DNA of 61,159 bases from positions 1 through 61,159 of the forward strand of contig DVDX01000021.1 in NCBI GenBank assembly GCA_015295985.1. The letters are read 5' to 3'. Both the position numbers and the translations under genes were made by a program. Position 1 is the stretch's first letter. Each line of letters begins with the position of its first letter. A model generated the notes under the pieces. It was not told where the DNA came from. It was given only the letters and a program-made list of their open reading frames with translations, and did not search any database. Shown here one piece after another: positions 8,920-17,947 of this stretch. The stretch is from Synechococcus sp. M44_DOE_062 (GTDB lineage Bacteria; Cyanobacteriota; Cyanobacteriia; Thermostichales; Thermostichaceae).

Positions 8920-10222
8920 ATGACGTCACGTCGTAACTTTTTGCTGTCTGCGGGTGCGGCCACCGTGGGTGGACTCGTGAGTGGCAGCTTAGCACGGGCC
9001 AGCACAGGCTACTGGGTTGCTCAGGCCAGCGGCCCAGAAACCCCCAATCTCAGGTTAGGTTTTATACCGATTGTGGAGTCTGCCCCCCTGATCATCGCCA
9101 AGGAGAAGGGCTTTTTCGACAAGCATGGCATGACCGGTGTCGAGGTGTTGAAGCAGGCCAGTTGGCTGGCAGCCCGTGACAATGTGGTTATCGGCTCGGC
9201 AGGGGGGCATTGACGGCGGCATGTGGCAGATGCCGATGCCTCACATGATCCACATCGGCGCCATCACCAACAATCAGCCGGTGCGTATGGCAGTTCTGTG
9301 TCAGTTGATCACCCAGGGGAACGGAATTGCCATTGCCGGAATGCACGTTGGCAAGGGCTTGGGGCTGGATATCTCCGGGGCCGCGGATTACATCAAAAAT
9401 TTCAGCGCCAGCAACGGGCGCAAGTTCAAAGCTGCCTATACCTTCCCCAACGCCAATCAAGATTTTTGGATCCGCTACTGGCTTGCCGCCGGGGGGGTGG
9501 ATCCAGATCAAGACATTGACCTCCTGACGGTGCCCTCTGCCGAGACAGTGCAGGGGATGCGCAATGGCACCATGGACGCTTTCAGCACCGGGGATCCCTG
9601 GCCCTACCGAATTGTGGCGGATGGAATTGGGTTCATCGCGGCCCTGACCCAGCAGATTTGGCCCTTTCACCCCGAAGAATACTTGGCCATTCGCGCCGAT
9701 TGGGTAGAGCAAAACCCCAGGGCCACACGAGCCACTTTGATGGCGGTGATGGAAGCACAGCAATGGTGCGACGATCCGGCCAACCGCGAAGAATTAGCCC
9801 GCATTCTCTCGGGCCGTGCCTACCTAAATGTGCCGGTTGAAATTCTCACACCTCCTTTTCAGGGCAAGTACGAACTGGGAGATGGCAAGCCGGCTGTCCA
9901 GGATTTCAACGCTGGGCCCTTGTACTGGGAAGATGGCCGAGGCAGCGTCTCTTATCCCTACAAGAGCCATGACCTTTGGTTCCTGACGGAATCCTTGCGC
10001 TGGGGCTTCCACGCTCGCTTCCTAACCGATCTGGATACCGCCCGTCGTCTGGTGGATGAAGTAAACCGTGAAGATCTCTGGCGTGAGGCCGCCCAGGCTC
10101 TGGGGGTGAAGAACATCCCCAACAACACCTCACGGGGAACAGAGCGTTTCTTTGACGGTGTGGTGTTTGACCCACAGGATCCGCAGGCTTACCTGAACAG
10201 CCTGAAAATCAAAAGGGTCTAA
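8920..10222 (+). pseudogene. NrtA/CmpA-type anion-binding protein, frameshifted
   Basis: Periplasmic binding protein of the nitrate/bicarbonate ABC family. The start at 8920 follows GAGGTGA and gives a Tat signal ([10 protein letters not shown]). The first frame runs to [10 protein letters not shown] and stops at about 9213. The rest, from [13 protein letters not shown], continues in another frame to the normal C-terminus LKIKRV. The break is a run of six G at 9200-9205; eight G or five G would restore one frame of about 434 residues. [12 protein letters not shown] at the site where NrtA proteins have HPEK suggests a CmpA-like, bicarbonate-binding type, by my recollection of the CmpA/NrtA structures. 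Sequencing error, recent mutation or recoding could each explain the shift. Confidence 0.8.
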
Positions 10223-10694
10223 TGTCAACCCCGGCCAACACAGACGCATCTCTTGCGCGACAGGGATCCTGCCTACTTGGGGGATCCCACGAGGTCGAAA
10301 AAGGCTATGCCGAGCTTTCTGCTCAAACGATGGAAAGTTGATGCATGCTATGAGCCTCGCGCTTTTTAAAAGTTTTTGAACACTATGTTGAGGATCGGCT
10401 ATGTTGGCTCTACTTCACGTTCCCCACGAACCCTTCAGGGATCCTCCTTTTGAGAAACCGGCCCAGCCCTGCTGGGACAAGCTCATTCTCTCGATAGGGG
10501 TGGGGGCGCTGAGCTTTCTAATTGTCGTGAGAGTTTTGTTGAGTTTGCAATCCCTGTGTTTGCCTCTCCAAGGAAAAGGCAAGGCCGATCCAAGCTCATG
10601 CTCTGTTTCCAACACGTTGTAGAACCCTGCGGCTGGGATGTTCTAAGAGCGCAAAAACAGAGAACCTTGTAAAACCCTATCCTCTCTAGGAGCT
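10223..10694 (+). other. gap between binding-protein and permease genes
   Basis: This 472-bp stretch separates the binding-protein gene from its permease, longer than usual in such operons. It holds one weak reading frame (10401-10622, 73 residues, one hydrophobic segment LILSIGVGALSFLIVVRVLL) without recognisable homology or a convincing ribosome binding site. I do not call it a gene. No promoter is obvious. Confidence 0.4.
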
Positions 10695-11522
10695 ATGACG
10701 ACAACACTTTCTTCTCCGACAAAATCTGCGACGGTGAAGTTTGATTTGGCGAAGTACCGAGATCAGGTTCTCCCCCCTGTGGTGGGCATTGTTGGATTTC
10801 TGCTCGTCTGGCAGCTCTTGGCCAGTGCCAACCTCATTCGGCTGCCGGGGCCCTGGGATGTGTGGATGGATGAGCGCAGCCGATATCTAATCCTGCATCC
10901 TTTGTACCGCAACAGCGACCTCGACCAAGGGTTGCTGCGCCAAACCTTGGCCAGCCTACAAAGGGTGGCCATCGGCTATTGCAGTGCGGCTTTGGTGGGG
11001 ATCACGCTGGGCATTTTGGTGGGAAGCAGCGTGTGGATCAACCGAGCTTTGGATCCCATCTTTCAATTCTTGCGCATGGTAGCTCCCCTAGCTTGGGTGC
11101 CCATTTCCTTGGCTGCTTTGCAACGCAATGAGCCGGCTGCCCTGTTCGTTATCTTTATTACCTCAATTTGGCCCATTCTCATCAACACGGCTGTGGGGGT
11201 GAGACAGATCCCAGAAGACTACATCAACGTCTCCAAAGTGCTCAAACTCTCCAAAGTGGACTTCTTTTTTAAGGTGTTGCTGCCCTCAGCCCTGCCCTAC
11301 ATGTTCACAGGTCTGCGCATTGGCATCGGCCTATCTTGGCTAGCAATTATTGCTGCGGAAATTGTGATGTCAGGGGTACCAGGGATCGGCTTCTTTATCT
11401 GGGATGCCTACCAACAGAACTACGTTACGGAGATCATCGTTGCCGTCATCTACATCGGAGCGGTGGGATTGCTTTTGGATCGCCTGATGTCTGTTTTGCA
11501 AAACAAGATAGCCAATCAATGA
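10695..11522 (+). CDS. NrtB/CmpB-type ABC permease (nitrate/bicarbonate family)
   Basis: Inner-membrane permease of 275 residues with about six membrane spans, starting at an ATG preceded by TCTAGGAGCT. It carries the BPD-type cytoplasmic loop (INVSKVLKLSKVDFFFKVLLPSALPYMFTGLRIGIGLSW) that docks on the ATPase, ending with a VPGIGFFIWDAYQQ segment typical of NrtB/CmpB/SsuC. The ATPase-binding-protein fusion gene starts 69 bp downstream on the same strand. Whether it moves nitrate or bicarbonate cannot be decided from this subunit; the binding protein leans toward bicarbonate. Confidence 0.88.
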   Translation: MTTTLSSPTKSATVKFDLAKYRDQVLPPVVGIVGFLLVWQLLASANLIRLPGPWDVWMDERSRYLILHPLYRNSDLDQGLLRQTLASLQRVAIGYCSAALVGITLGILVGSSVWINRALDPIFQFLRMVAPLAWVPISLAALQRNEPAALFVIFITSIWPILINTAVGVRQIPEDYINVSKVLKLSKVDFFFKVLLPSALPYMFTGLRIGIGLSWLAIIAAEIVMSGVPGIGFFIWDAYQQNYVTEIIVAVIYIGAVGLLLDRLMSVLQNKIANQ

Positions 11523-11591
11523 TGTGTTGGATGTGTTGTCAGCATGTGGTTGGTTTGAGGCTAGACGGGTGATTAGGTTGGGAGGTTTTCT

Positions 11592-13589
11592 GTGTCTGTA
11601 TTGGTCAGTGTGGAGCAGGTGGAAAAATCTTTTCCTCTGCCTGGAGGGCAGGAATACCTTGCTCTGAAAGGGATCGATCTGCAAATCCATCGAGGGGAGT
11701 TTGTCTCCTTAATCGGCCACTCCGGCTGTGGCAAATCCACCCTATTGAACATGGTGGCGGGGCTGTCTTTGCCCACAGGGGGGATCGTGGCTTTGGACGG
11801 GCATACCATCACCGCTCCAGGCCCAGATCGCATGGTGGTGTTTCAGCATTACTCGCTTTTGCCTTGGCTAACGGTTCGGCAAAACATTGCGCTAGCGGTG
11901 AATGCCGTTCTTAAAAACCACTCTCCAGCCGAGCGTCAGCAGATCGTGGAAGAGCACATCGATCTGGTGGGTTTGCGCCATGCAGCAGATAAGCCCCCAG
12001 CTCAATTGTCTGGGGGGATGAAGCAGCGGGTGGCCATTGCCCGTGCCCTGGCTTTGCGGCCCAAGGTGTTGTTGTTGGATGAGCCGTTTGGCGCTTTGGA
12101 CGCGCTCACGCGGGGGAATTTGCAAGAGCAGTTGAGGCGCATCTGCGAAGAACATCAGATGACCACCCTCATGGTCACCCACGATGTGGACGAAGCGGTT
12201 CTTCTATCGGATCGTGTGGTCATGCTCACCAACGGGCCGGGATCCCGAATTGGGAACATTTTAACCATTGATATTCCTCGGCCCCGTCGTCGCTTGGAGG
12301 TGGTCAACCATCCCAGCTACTACAGCTATCGCAGCGAGATCATCTACTTTTTGAACCAACAAAAACGGATTAAGCAATGGCGTGCTCGCCGCAGCACTGT
12401 GGTGGCCAGGCATGGCTTGGAAAAGATCAACTTGGAGATCGGCTTTGTGCCCCTCACTGCCTGCGCTCCGTTGGCTGTGGCCAAAGAAAAAGGGTTCTTT
12501 GCCAAACATGGCTTAGAAGAAGTGAATTTGGTGCGGGAAACCAGTTGGCGAGGGATCCAAGACGGCATTCAGGGAGGTTACCTGGATGCGGCCCAAATGC
12601 CCGCCGGTATGCCAGTGTGGATGTCTTTGGGTGGAGGGGATAACCCGCCTCAGCCGGTGGTTACGGCCCTCACCTTAACCCGCAACGGCAATGCCATCAC
12701 CTTGCATAAGCGGTTCTATGAGCAAGGGATCCACACCCTCAGCCAGTTGAAAGCCTACATTCTGGATAGTCCCAGCCGTCGGCTTACCTTTGGGGTGGTG
12801 CATCCCAGCTCCATGCACAATTTGCTGTTGCGCTATTGGCTGGCAGCCGGTGGGATCCACCCGGATCAGGATGTGGTGCTGAAAACGCTGCCCCCGGCCC
12901 AGATGGTGGCCAACCTAACAGCCGGCAACATTGATGGCTACTGTGTGGGAGAGCCCTGGAATTTGCGGGCAGCCCTGGAGGGCAGTGGCTTTACGGTGGC
13001 TACGGATCTGGAGATTTGGCTGGGCCACCCCGGCAAAGTATTGGGGGTGCGAGAAGATTGGGCCAGGGCTTACCCCAACACCCACATTGCCTTGGTGAAA
13101 GCGCTGTTGGAAGCCTGCCGCTACTGTGAAGATCCGGCCCATCACGACGAGATTCGCGAGCTGCTCAGCCGCCGCGCTTACCTGAGCACCGACCCATCCT
13201 ACATTCATCTGGGGGATCCCCAGCGCCTGATCTGTGACTTGGACAGGCCGATGCGGGAATATGCCCACCACCGCTTCTTTCTGGGAGCTGGCAACCGTCC
13301 CAGCCGCACCGAGCATCTGTGGATGATGACCCAAATGGCCCGCTGGGGGGATCTGCCCTTCCCCCGCAACTGGGTGGAGATTGTGGAGCGGGTGTGTCAG
13401 GTGGGGGTGTTCAGTACGGCAGCCCGCGAGCTGGGGCTGGATGTGTCTTACCAACGGCAGCCCATTCAGTTGTTCGACGGGATCCCTTTCAATGGTGAGG
13501 ATCCCCTGGCCTATCTCAACAGTTTGGCGATTAAGCACGATATTTACGTAGCCGAGGTTGCTTTGGATCGTCGTCCTGTGTTGCTCTAG
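11592..13589 (+). CDS. NrtC/CmpC-type ATPase fused to a substrate-binding domain
   Basis: A 665-residue fusion unique to nitrate/bicarbonate/cyanate-type cyanobacterial transporters. Residues 1-260 are an ABC ATPase with Walker A GHSGCGKSTLLNMVAG, signature LSGGMKQRVAIARAL and Walker B VLLLDEPFGALDA. After a linker at about 260-280, the rest resembles the NrtA/CmpA binding domain ([45 protein letters not shown]). In NrtC and CmpC this cytoplasmic domain regulates transport, for example ammonium inhibition in NrtC. The start is GTG at 11592, 7 nt after GGAGGT. HPGKVLGVREDW is kept here in contrast with the HPEE of the free binding protein. Confidence 0.9.
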   Translation: MSVLVSVEQVEKSFPLPGGQEYLALKGIDLQIHRGEFVSLIGHSGCGKSTLLNMVAGLSLPTGGIVALDGHTITAPGPDRMVVFQHYSLLPWLTVRQNIALAVNAVLKNHSPAERQQIVEEHIDLVGLRHAADKPPAQLSGGMKQRVAIARALALRPKVLLLDEPFGALDALTRGNLQEQLRRICEEHQMTTLMVTHDVDEAVLLSDRVVMLTNGPGSRIGNILTIDIPRPRRRLEVVNHPSYYSYRSEIIYFLNQQKRIKQWRARRSTVVARHGLEKINLEIGFVPLTACAPLAVAKEKGFFAKHGLEEVNLVRETSWRGIQDGIQGGYLDAAQMPAGMPVWMSLGGGDNPPQPVVTALTLTRNGNAITLHKRFYEQGIHTLSQLKAYILDSPSRRLTFGVVHPSSMHNLLLRYWLAAGGIHPDQDVVLKTLPPAQMVANLTAGNIDGYCVGEPWNLRAALEGSGFTVATDLEIWLGHPGKVLGVREDWARAYPNTHIALVKALLEACRYCEDPAHHDEIRELLSRRAYLSTDPSYIHLGDPQRLICDLDRPMREYAHHRFFLGAGNRPSRTEHLWMMTQMARWGDLPFPRNWVEIVERVCQVGVFSTAARELGLDVSYQRQPIQLFDGIPFNGEDPLAYLNSLAIKHDIYVAEVALDRRPVLL

Positions 13590-13660
13590 ATACCCACTTG
13601 GGCACCCTTGCAAAAGCGCATTCCCTGTTGTGAGAAAAGGATGAATTGGAGCACTCCCCG

Positions 13661-14497
13661 ATGACTGCCCTCTTGACAACCTCTACCCCGGTGAACGTAG
13701 CCGCAGAACCCTACCTAAGCCTTGAGAACGTCAGCAAGACCTACTCAACTCCCAAGGGGGATTATCCCGTCTTGCGAGACATCAACCTCAGCGTAAACGA
13801 GGGAGAGTTTGTCTGCCTGGTTGGGCATTCCGGCTGTGGCAAAACCACCCTGCTGAATATGGTTTCCGGCTTTGCTCGGCCCACCAGCGGCTCGGTAAAG
13901 CTGAAAGGGCAGCCGATTACAGCTCCTGGTCCGGAGCGCATGGTGGTGTTTCAAGGGTATGCCCTGTTGCCCTGGCTCACGGTTTATGAAAACGTTTATT
14001 TGGCCGTTCGGTCGGTATTTCCCCACAAGAGCCAGTCGGAAAAGCATCGAATTGTGGAAGAACATCTGGATTTGGTGGGGCTGGGGGAAGCTGCTCAGAA
14101 ATATCCTTCACAAATTTCGGGAGGGATGAAACAACGAGTAGCCATTGCCCGTGCGCTGGCCATCCGTCCAGAAGTGCTGATTTTGGATGAACCTTTCGGG
14201 GCCTTGGATGCCATCACCAAAGAGGAGCTGCAAGAGGAGCTGTTGCACATTTGGGATGAACATCGCTGCACGGTTTTGATGATTACCCATGATATTGATG
14301 AGGCGCTGTTCTTGGCCGACCGCTTGGTGCTGATGACCAATGGCCCTGCAGCCACCATCGGGCAGATCGTGACCATTCCCTTCCCGCGCCCCCGGGATCG
14401 CGAGCGGATTCTTGAAGATCCGCAATACTACCGCCTGCGCAACTCGGTTCTCAGCTATCTCTACGGCCATGAGGCCAACCCAGAGGCGGCCTGCTGA
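13661..14497 (+). CDS. NrtD/CmpD-type ABC ATPase
   Basis: Second ATPase of the heterodimeric pair, about 278 residues. It has Walker A GHSGCGKTTLLNMVSG, Q-loop VVFQGYALLPWLT, signature ISGGMKQRVAIARALA, Walker B VLILDEPFGALDA and switch His in ITHDIDEAL. The ATG at 13661 has GGAG 9 nt upstream; a TTG at 13646 is an alternative start. It is the last gene of the transporter operon, 71 bp after the fusion gene, and ends 64 bp before the convergent ADP-ribosylglycohydrolase gene. Confidence 0.9.
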   Translation: MTALLTTSTPVNVAAEPYLSLENVSKTYSTPKGDYPVLRDINLSVNEGEFVCLVGHSGCGKTTLLNMVSGFARPTSGSVKLKGQPITAPGPERMVVFQGYALLPWLTVYENVYLAVRSVFPHKSQSEKHRIVEEHLDLVGLGEAAQKYPSQISGGMKQRVAIARALAIRPEVLILDEPFGALDAITKEELQEELLHIWDEHRCTVLMITHDIDEALFLADRLVLMTNGPAATIGQIVTIPFPRPRDRERILEDPQYYRLRNSVLSYLYGHEANPEAAC

Positions 14498-14561
14498 TAA
14501 ATCCAGCCCAGAGCAGTTGACGGAGCGAGAGGGTGACCGGGCAGCCGGAACCCCTTGGCCG

Positions 14562-15353
14562 TCAGGGGCAGCGCTTGGGCAGGCGATCCGCAAACCTCTC
14601 TTGGAACTCGCTCACAACATTGCGCAACCGCTCGTCCAAAACGGCCAACGTCTGGGAGGCGATCTCGTCCGGCACACCGCCAAAAAAGGCCTCGGCGATG
14701 CTTCCAGCGATGCAGGCCATGGTGTCTGCGTCTCCACCCAGCGAGATGGCGTTGCGCACCGCGTCTTCAAAACCGTCTGCTTCTAGGAACGCGATGATCG
14801 ACTGGGGCACCGAGCCCTGACAGGAGACATCGAAGCAGTAGTGCTCCCGGATATCGTCCAGCCGCTCGGATAGGCGGTATCCAAACTCTTGCTCGATGTA
14901 CGTCTTGATGTCGGCCTTGGTGTACCCTGACCGGGCCAGAAACACGGCGGCTGCCGTAGCCTGAGCGCCGCGGATGCCCTCTGGGTGGTTATGGGTCACT
15001 TCAGCACTTGCCCGCGCCTGGGCCAGTACTTCTTCCAGCGTGTTGCAGGCGATGCCGATGGGGCTAACCCGCATAGCAGCTCCATTGCCCCAACTGTAGT
15101 ACGGCTTGCGCCAGCGATGCTCGGCCCAGTGGATGAAGCTGCTCCCGTACCCAGCCTCTGGGTAGGCGTGGAAGTACTCATGGTACCAATCGACGTAGCT
15201 ACCGCCCCGCAGCAGCCGCTCGGCCACAGCGACCGTTAAGACAGTGTCATCAGTAAACCGGCTGGCCTCAACGAACAGTGGAAAGTGCTTTGTTTTGGTG
15301 CCAGAGTGCTCATGGACAGAACCGATAACATCCCCGGCAATGGCTCCCAGCAT
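14562..15353 (-). CDS. ADP-ribosylglycohydrolase family protein
   Basis: DraG-like hydrolase of 263 residues that would remove ADP-ribose from proteins, nucleic acids or small molecules. The N-terminal MLGAIAGDVIGSVHE opens the fold. SRFTDDTVLTVAVAERLL supplies the TDDT metal ligands and SLGGDADTMACIAGSIAEAFFG supplies the C-terminal GGDADT ligands, so both dinuclear metal motifs are intact. The ATG at 15353 was chosen because AGGAGAGG lies just upstream. It is 88 bp downstream of the Csx3-AAA gene on the same strand and could be co-transcribed with it, so a role in nucleotide signalling around CRISPR is conceivable but unproven. Confidence 0.85.
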   Translation of the reverse strand: MLGAIAGDVIGSVHEHSGTKTKHFPLFVEASRFTDDTVLTVAVAERLLRGGSYVDWYHEYFHAYPEAGYGSSFIHWAEHRWRKPYYSWGNGAAMRVSPIGIACNTLEEVLAQARASAEVTHNHPEGIRGAQATAAAVFLARSGYTKADIKTYIEQEFGYRLSERLDDIREHYCFDVSCQGSVPQSIIAFLEADGFEDAVRNAISLGGDADTMACIAGSIAEAFFGGVPDEIASQTLAVLDERLRNVVSEFQERFADRLPKRCP

Positions 15354-15441
15354 CAGTACCCTCTCCTTTTTCTTTTCCCGGTTCTCAATCTCGCCGTTTC
15401 CGAAAAGGCTCGCCCGCCCATCCAATTCTGAATCCGCACCC

Positions 15442-16374
15442 CTAGCCAATTAAGCGGCGCACCGCCCGAAGCAGCTCCGCAGGGAGAGGAGAATTGGGAT
15501 CCCAGTGCAGCTCCAGTTGGCATAGATCCCTGGGCAGTTGCCGGTCTTCCTGGGGATGGCCGGGTGAGGTGTGCAGGATGGCCACACAGCGCAAGTTGCC
15601 CCGGTCTCGGCAAAATTCCTGCCACAAGGGTATGGCCTCGGGATCCCGGCTGACCACCAGGTAGTGGGAGCAGGCTTCCAGGATCGGCTGCTTTTGCGGA
15701 TCCACCTTGCCGCCCACATCCACGATCACCAAGCTCTTTTGCCGACGCAAAGCCAGAATGGCCTGGGCATGGAAGCCAAAAAACTCAGGGGTTGAACGGC
15801 CCCGGTACCGCTGTTTGAGGGCTTCGGCCTGTTCTAGGGGTAAGTCCAGAGTCCAATTGCCTTCCCCATCCCAATGGGCCCGTTGCAGATAAATATCGGG
15901 ATGCTCCGGCAGCAGAGCTTTGAAGAGGGCGCGGGCAAGACGGCTTTTGCCACTGTCGGGGGGCCCCACCACCATCACTGCCGCTGCCAATTCTGTTCGC
16001 GTCAGCGGGCCGTAGGCCTTGCCCGGCCTTTCCTGCACCCAGGGAATGACTTGGCCCACCTGCACTTCCGGGGTATGGCTGGAGACCACCACTGCGCCCA
16101 AGCGTGGGTCGTAGCAGGCCACCCAGCGGGTGAAGTGGCACTCGTGCACCAGCCAGCCGTACAGCCAAATAGGGGCCCGCCCCGTCAGAACCACACCCAG
16201 CCGGGCATCGATCCCTGCAGGCAGCCGCAACTGAGCCAGATCCTCTGGGAAAACCAGGCGATCCGGTCGGGTCAGCTCGATTTCAAGGATTTGAAAAGAC
16301 AGTTCTGCAGAGTGGGGTTTCTGCGGGTCTTCGGCCAGATAGCCGGAAAGCAAATGAAGGGCCACAGCAGCCAT
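15442..16374 (-). CDS. csx3: Csx3 (Crn3)-AAA fusion, type III CRISPR ancillary protein
   Basis: Residues about 27-112 match Csx3, the manganese-dependent cyclic tetra-adenylate ring nuclease family: GVVLTGRAPIWLYGW, then ACYDPRLGAVVVSSH. His77, His80, Asp89, Arg91 and His100 keep the spacing I recall for Archaeoglobus Csx3 (H57, H60, D69, R71, H80). A P-loop domain follows, with Walker A GPPDSGKS at 137-144 and a Walker B-like LVIVDVGG. I recall Csx3-AAA fusions from cyanobacterial type III loci. Likely role: clearing the cyclic oligoadenylate alarm. The ATG at 16374 lacks a clear ribosome binding site; a TTG at 16389 is possible. It diverges from the WYL-like CRISPR gene. Confidence 0.88.
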   Translation of the reverse strand: MAAVALHLLSGYLAEDPQKPHSAELSFQILEIELTRPDRLVFPEDLAQLRLPAGIDARLGVVLTGRAPIWLYGWLVHECHFTRWVACYDPRLGAVVVSSHTPEVQVGQVIPWVQERPGKAYGPLTRTELAAAVMVVGPPDSGKSRLARALFKALLPEHPDIYLQRAHWDGEGNWTLDLPLEQAEALKQRYRGRSTPEFFGFHAQAILALRRQKSLVIVDVGGKVDPQKQPILEACSHYLVVSRDPEAIPLWQEFCRDRGNLRCVAILHTSPGHPQEDRQLPRDLCQLELHWDPNSPLPAELLRAVRRLIG

Positions 16375-16538
16375 GGACGGATTTGACAAGACAGGTTGAC
16401 TTTAGTATGGAAAAGATTGGAAGTGGGGGGTTCCAACTTGTGGCAGAGTGGTCAGGCTCTCGTTTGCGCCTTACTTCAAAAAACCCCTGGCCTGAAGTGC
16501 CATCAACTGGTTAACCCAAGCACCAAGGGAACTGTCGG

Positions 16539-17936
16539 ATGAGCCGATTTGAGCTGCCTTTGACGGTAGAGGTGTTGCGCTGGCTGGCCGGCGGGCAGTT
16601 GGCGGAGCGCCTGGAGCGGGCTGTGCGCCTGTGGGTGTTGCTCGATTGCTTGTATGGCGAGGAGGGATGGTGGGATCTGCCGGAAACGTTTGGCTATACC
16701 CACATTCGGGATCGCTTGCTCTCACCGCGGCACCCCAAGCAGGATCTGGCAAAAGGGATCCCTTCATTCTGTCCTGATGGTGACTGCATTTGCTGGAAAC
16801 CCTTGAGGTTTTGGCTGAAGGATCCCAGCCTATTGGCCGCCTTAAAAGCAGAAGTTCCCGATCTGGAAGCGCTGCTATCTGCTCGACCCTTTCACAAAAC
16901 CCATCGCACACTGCGCAAAGAGCTGGATTACCTGGCCGCCCAGGGTTGGCTGCAGCAAATTCAGGCCAACTCCAAGCGGAGAGATAATTTTCGCTGCCGT
17001 GCCCGGGGGGATCATCCCCAATTGCCCGCATCTGCACCGACTTTGACCTTATCGGGCAATCAGCTCAAACAGATTTATCACATTCTCAGCGATGTGGCAT
17101 TTGTACATCCAGATGTGCAGGTTTTGCTGGATGAAATCTGGGAAAATCATCAGCACTCGCAGCGGCGGCTGTTTGTGTGGTTTGAGTACATCCTCTCCGA
17201 CGAACAGCAAGAACGGGTGGACGAATATCAAAGCCAGCTAGAAGCCCTTTGGGCCAACCCACAGGCAGGGGTGATTGGTTTTGACTACGCCACCCGCCAA
17301 CATGGGATCCGGCACATTCTCACCTACCCGGTCTGTTTGTTTTATGCTCGCCGCGCCAAGTATTTGGCAGCCTTTGGTCAGCTCCCCACCCCCGAGGGAT
17401 CCCTGGGCTGGCACAACTTTCGGTTGGATCGGATCCAGTCTAAGCGCTTGGCGGTGATTCCTTGGGGCGATCCTTCCATCCCGGCAGAGCTGGCCATCCG
17501 CAAACGGCAGGAGAAGCTGCCCAGCCCAGAGGAAGTCCAGGCGGCATGGGAAGAAGCCTGGGGATCCGATTTTTACCTGCCCAAGGCGTTGTTGATCCTT
17601 CGATTTTCCCCGGAGTTTGCCCGCCGCTATGTGGAAAGCACGGTGCGACATCCCACCTTCCAGCCCATTGCCTACGAACAGATCCCGGCTTTGGTGCGGC
17701 AGGCAGTGGCCGATGCGCGGGAACGCCAACAGATTTTGGACATTCTCCGGCAAAGACCGGCCAGCGACCGCTATTTTCAGGCCTGGGTGCGGGTGGGGGA
17801 TACCAACTTCACCATGCGTTTGCGCGACTGGCGGCCCAACGGCGAGGTGATCGCGCCACTGGCCTACCGGGAACAGATGGCTCGGGAAGCCCAGGCAGAG
17901 CTGCAGTTTTATCGCCCCGACCTGAAGCTTTCTTGA
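16539..17936 (+). CDS. CRISPR-associated WYL-like regulator (TIGR03985 type)
   Basis: A 465-residue protein that I match to the TIGR03985 CRISPR-associated family of cyanobacteria. Residues 1-150 hold helical, winged-helix-like segments (TVEVLRWLAGGQLAERLERAVRLW; THRTLRKELDYLAAQGWLQ). The middle and C-terminal parts resemble a WYL ligand-sensing fold, with YPVCLFYARRAKYLAAFG, NFRLDRIQSKRLAVIPWGDP, and a WCX-like end (DILRQRPASDRYFQAWVRVGDTNFTMRLRDWRPNGEVIAPL). The likely role is transcriptional control of the neighbouring cas operon. cas1 begins 11 bp downstream. The WYL reading comes from pattern, not a search. Confidence 0.75.
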   Translation: MSRFELPLTVEVLRWLAGGQLAERLERAVRLWVLLDCLYGEEGWWDLPETFGYTHIRDRLLSPRHPKQDLAKGIPSFCPDGDCICWKPLRFWLKDPSLLAALKAEVPDLEALLSARPFHKTHRTLRKELDYLAAQGWLQQIQANSKRRDNFRCRARGDHPQLPASAPTLTLSGNQLKQIYHILSDVAFVHPDVQVLLDEIWENHQHSQRRLFVWFEYILSDEQQERVDEYQSQLEALWANPQAGVIGFDYATRQHGIRHILTYPVCLFYARRAKYLAAFGQLPTPEGSLGWHNFRLDRIQSKRLAVIPWGDPSIPAELAIRKRQEKLPSPEEVQAAWEEAWGSDFYLPKALLILRFSPEFARRYVESTVRHPTFQPIAYEQIPALVRQAVADARERQQILDILRQRPASDRYFQAWVRVGDTNFTMRLRDWRPNGEVIAPLAYREQMAREAQAELQFYRPDLKLS

Positions 17937-17947
17937 TCTTCCTGCCT

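Noticed and set aside
10401-10622. 73-codon frame between the binding-protein and permease genes
   Set aside because: There is no ribosome binding site or family signal; one hydrophobic stretch alone does not support a gene.
16430-16475. tRNA-like string (GTGGCAGAGTGGTCAGGC) near the Csx3/WYL intergenic region
   Set aside because: It resembles a D-arm of tRNA-Ser or Leu, but no acceptor stem, anticodon arm or T arm could be found around it.
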